A stretch of DNA of 7,360 nt, taken from contig JAJYKO010000253.1 of assembly GCA_021788565.1 (NCBI GenBank), forward strand, positions 1 to 7,360, given 5' to 3'. Within the stretch, counting starts at the first letter, position 1; each line of letters starts with the position of its first letter. A program made the translations under genes and the position numbers. Shown one piece after another: positions 5,768-7,360 of the stretch. The DNA is from Chloroflexota bacterium. GTDB taxonomy: Bacteria > Chloroflexota > UBA6077. The notes under the pieces are model-generated. The model saw only the letters and a program-made list of their open reading frames with translations, was not told the DNA's origin and searched no databases.

Positions 5768-7360
5768 TTAGCTGGCGGCGGCTGCCTGCTGATGGCAGGA
5801 GGAGCAACTGTCGTTGGTACGGCCGCTGTGGTCGCTCGGCACCGGCGGCACCAGGTATGACGAGTGGCATGTCAGACAATCCTTGCGCCCCGCGATCACA
5901 TGCGGGATCTTGGGAGCGCTCCCTGACTCGTCGATGCTCGATGGGTGGCAGCCGATGCAGGCGGCGCTCGGCCGTCCCTTGTGGTCTGCCGGCTCCGGCC
6001 GTAAACCGCCAGGTCCGTGGCACGCCAGGCAGTTCGAGCGGCCTTCCACCAGGTGGGGTGTATCGGGCGCCCGTCCAGGAATATTGACCTGCGGCTGCGG
6101 CTGATGGCAGTTCTGGCAAGTCTCGTTGCCCCCGGCCATGCCCGCGTGGCTGACGGCGACCGGACCAAGGAAGCCCTTACCGTGACAGGTCAGGCAGTCG
6201 GAGCGGTTCTGGATCGAGTGCGGCACGTCCGGGGCACCGGGCGACGGCCGGGTGTCGGCCTGAGGGTGGCACAGGACGCACATCTCGTTCGGCCGGTTCG
6301 CGTGGTCTGCCGGAACAGCCGGGATAAGCGGCGACGAGTGGCAGGTGGCGCAGTCAGTGCGGCCGTCGAGGGAGTGCGGGATCTGGGGAGCCGCGTTCTG
6401 CTGGGCCTGCGCCTTCGTGGGGGCCTGGTGGCACATGGTGCAACTCGCGTTCGTGCGTCCGGTGTGGTCCGAGGGGGTCGGGCGCAATCCACCCTGGCGA
6501 TGGCAAGACAGGCAATCGCTACGGCCGTCCACCGCATGAGGGATCGCGGGACCGCCTGCGGGCGCCGGGCCGGAGATGGTCGTTGTGTGGCACAGCGTGC
6601 ACTGTCCGTTCCCTATACCCTGATGGTTCGCCGGTGCCTTATGTAGGGCACTGTGGCAGCTTCCGCATGCCGCCCCAATCCCATGCCGTGTAGCGTAAAT
6701 CGGTTTGTTGGAGGAGCCGGCATGCGCCGGAGCGGGCTCGACCTGGACGGAGATCCGGCCGGATACCTGGGCAGGGTTGCCCCGACTATCGGTGCCGGTC
6801 GCGGCGACGATGATCTCGTACTTGCCGGGCTGCTGGTCCAATGGGACACTGACCAGGGCGTCCGTGCCCATCGAATTGGCGCGGCCGTCGGCGTCTCCGG
6901 GGCCGCCGTCGTCCCTGGCGGCCGAGTCCACACCCTGCACCGACCACGAGGAGGCAGAATAGTCTATGTAGTAGGAGCCGGGTTCGCTTGGCACGGGTTT
7001 CCATCGACCGCCGCTGGTTCCGTTGCCAGCCCCACCTCGGTTCCACGCCGGGCTCCAGAAGTCTCTCCCGCTACCATTCGGGCTCCAACCATCGACGGGT
7101 TTGCCGCTGCCGGGACCCACGGACCACGACGAGCTACGGGGACATACGATCTCGACCCCCACTCCCGGGTACTTCTGGAGATCGCCGGCCATCCCGACGA
7201 AGTGCACGGCAAGCTCGAAGGCGTCCCCCGCTCGGACAGACAGGGTGGGATTATCGGTGACGTCCCGACCGTTGATGGCCAAATAGAGCTTTCCATGCTC
7301 GTTGATCGACTTGTGGCAGGAGGTGCAGGGACCGTCCTGGTGGGCGAAGCCCTGTGCAGA
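5768..7360 (-). CDS. Multiheme cytochrome c with Ig-like region and 13 visible hemes (5' end cut by window edge)
   Basis: The frame is open from the window edge to TAA at 5770-5768: 530 residues visible, with the N-terminus missing. An internal TTG at 7282 is an unlikely start because a heme motif (CTSCH, residues 12-16, near 7320) lies upstream in frame. Residues about 27-210 hold no heme motif and look beta-rich: a V-x-P/A-G-D-x-F-x-L-x-V segment, an Ala-Arg-Asp-Asp-Gly-Gly-Pro-Gly-Asp stretch that might bind calcium, and a final YEIIVAATG to ISVQV strand pair. I call this an Ig-like or similar beta-sandwich. Residues 232-523 carry 12 more motifs, first Cys at 232, 254, 283, 307, 337, 361, 389, 415, 444, 468, 495 and 519. 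Ten of the 13 have a His 8 residues before the first Cys, the same rule as the 15-heme neighbour, but linkers here are longer and less regular. It is probably exported and works with the same electron-transfer chain. Confidence 0.93.
   Translation of the reverse strand, partial: SAQGFAHQDGPCTSCHKSINEHGKLYLAINGRDVTDNPTLSVRAGDAFELAVHFVGMAGDLQKYPGVGVEIVCPRSSSWSVGPGSGKPVDGWSPNGSGRDFWSPAWNRGGAGNGTSGGRWKPVPSEPGSYYIDYSASSWSVQGVDSAARDDGGPGDADGRANSMGTDALVSVPLDQQPGKYEIIVAATGTDSRGNPAQVSGRISVQVEPAPAHAGSSNKPIYATRHGIGAACGSCHSALHKAPANHQGIGNGQCTLCHTTTISGPAPAGGPAIPHAVDGRSDCLSCHRQGGLRPTPSDHTGRTNASCTMCHQAPTKAQAQQNAAPQIPHSLDGRTDCATCHSSPLIPAVPADHANRPNEMCVLCHPQADTRPSPGAPDVPHSIQNRSDCLTCHGKGFLGPVAVSHAGMAGGNETCQNCHQPQPQVNIPGRAPDTPHLVEGRSNCLACHGPGGLRPEPADHKGRPSAACIGCHPSSIDESGSAPKIPHVIAGRKDCLTCHSSYLVPPVPSDHSGRTNDSCSSCHQQAAAAS
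5792..6685 (-). repeat. Array of 12 heme-binding repeats in the truncated cytochrome
   Basis: Successive diheme units share a pattern of IPH, x-G-R-x-D, CLxCH, then SDHxGR and a second CxxCH. Unit lengths in the regular part vary from about 51 to 55 residues because the proline-rich linker before each IPH differs in length, unlike the near-fixed 47-48 in the 15-heme protein. One unit has HAGMAGGNETC, with 10 residues from His to Cys instead of 8. Confidence 0.85.

Noticed and set aside
1..7360. tRNA, rRNA, insertion sequence or attachment site
   Set aside because: No tRNA cloverleaf, rRNA-like stretch, transposase frame or flanking terminal repeats were seen. Coding sequence fills nearly the whole window.

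Overview
The window is GC-rich, and every gene I can support lies on the minus strand, so transcription runs from position 7360 down to 1. It is one dense gene cluster for multiheme c-type cytochromes. I count 36 CXXCH heme-attachment motifs in four proteins: 13 in a 5'-truncated gene at the right edge, 15 in a central gene, 3 in a membrane-anchored cytochrome, and 5 in a truncated gene at the left edge. The organism cannot be named from the sequence. High GC, N-terminal anchors followed by Pro/Ala/Thr-rich linkers, and the heme load suggest an environmental bacterium that exports electrons beyond its membrane, perhaps a Chloroflexota or actinobacterial-type lineage. That placement is a weak inference.

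Layout in transcription order. (A) 7360-5768: multiheme cytochrome missing its start; one heme motif, then a heme-free beta-rich Ig-like region, then 12 heme motifs. (Gap) 5767-5555: the only real intergenic region, with two similar 19-bp palindromes exactly 33 bp apart. (B) 5554-5153: a stand-alone, degenerate NarL-type receiver-like domain. (C) 5152-3746: lipoprotein-like 15-heme cytochrome with an extremely regular repeat. (D) 3752-2991: membrane-anchored class I cytochrome c fused to one diheme unit of the same repeat type. (E) 2994-2005: membrane-anchored TPR protein. (F) 2008-989: membrane-anchored six-bladed NHL propeller. (G) 966-1: secreted cytochrome of the doubled-CXXCH type, cut by the window edge.

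B to G form a tight operon. Neighbouring genes abut (B/C), overlap by 7 bp (C/D) or 4 bp (D/E and E/F), or are 22 bp apart (F/G). A may belong to the same unit or to a separate one upstream of the palindromes.

Working model (inference): D takes electrons at the membrane through its Met-ligated heme and passes them to its diheme tail. The long repeat cytochromes C and A carry them outward, and G acts in the exported space. The TPR and NHL proteins are likely assembly, docking or scaffold partners. The most striking feature is protein C: its exported part has exactly 15 heme motifs and exactly 15 other histidines, and each of those histidines lies 8 residues before the first Cys of a heme motif. 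This looks like a linear wire of bis-histidine hemes. No terminal reductase, heme-maturation gene, mobile element, RNA gene or CRISPR array is visible.
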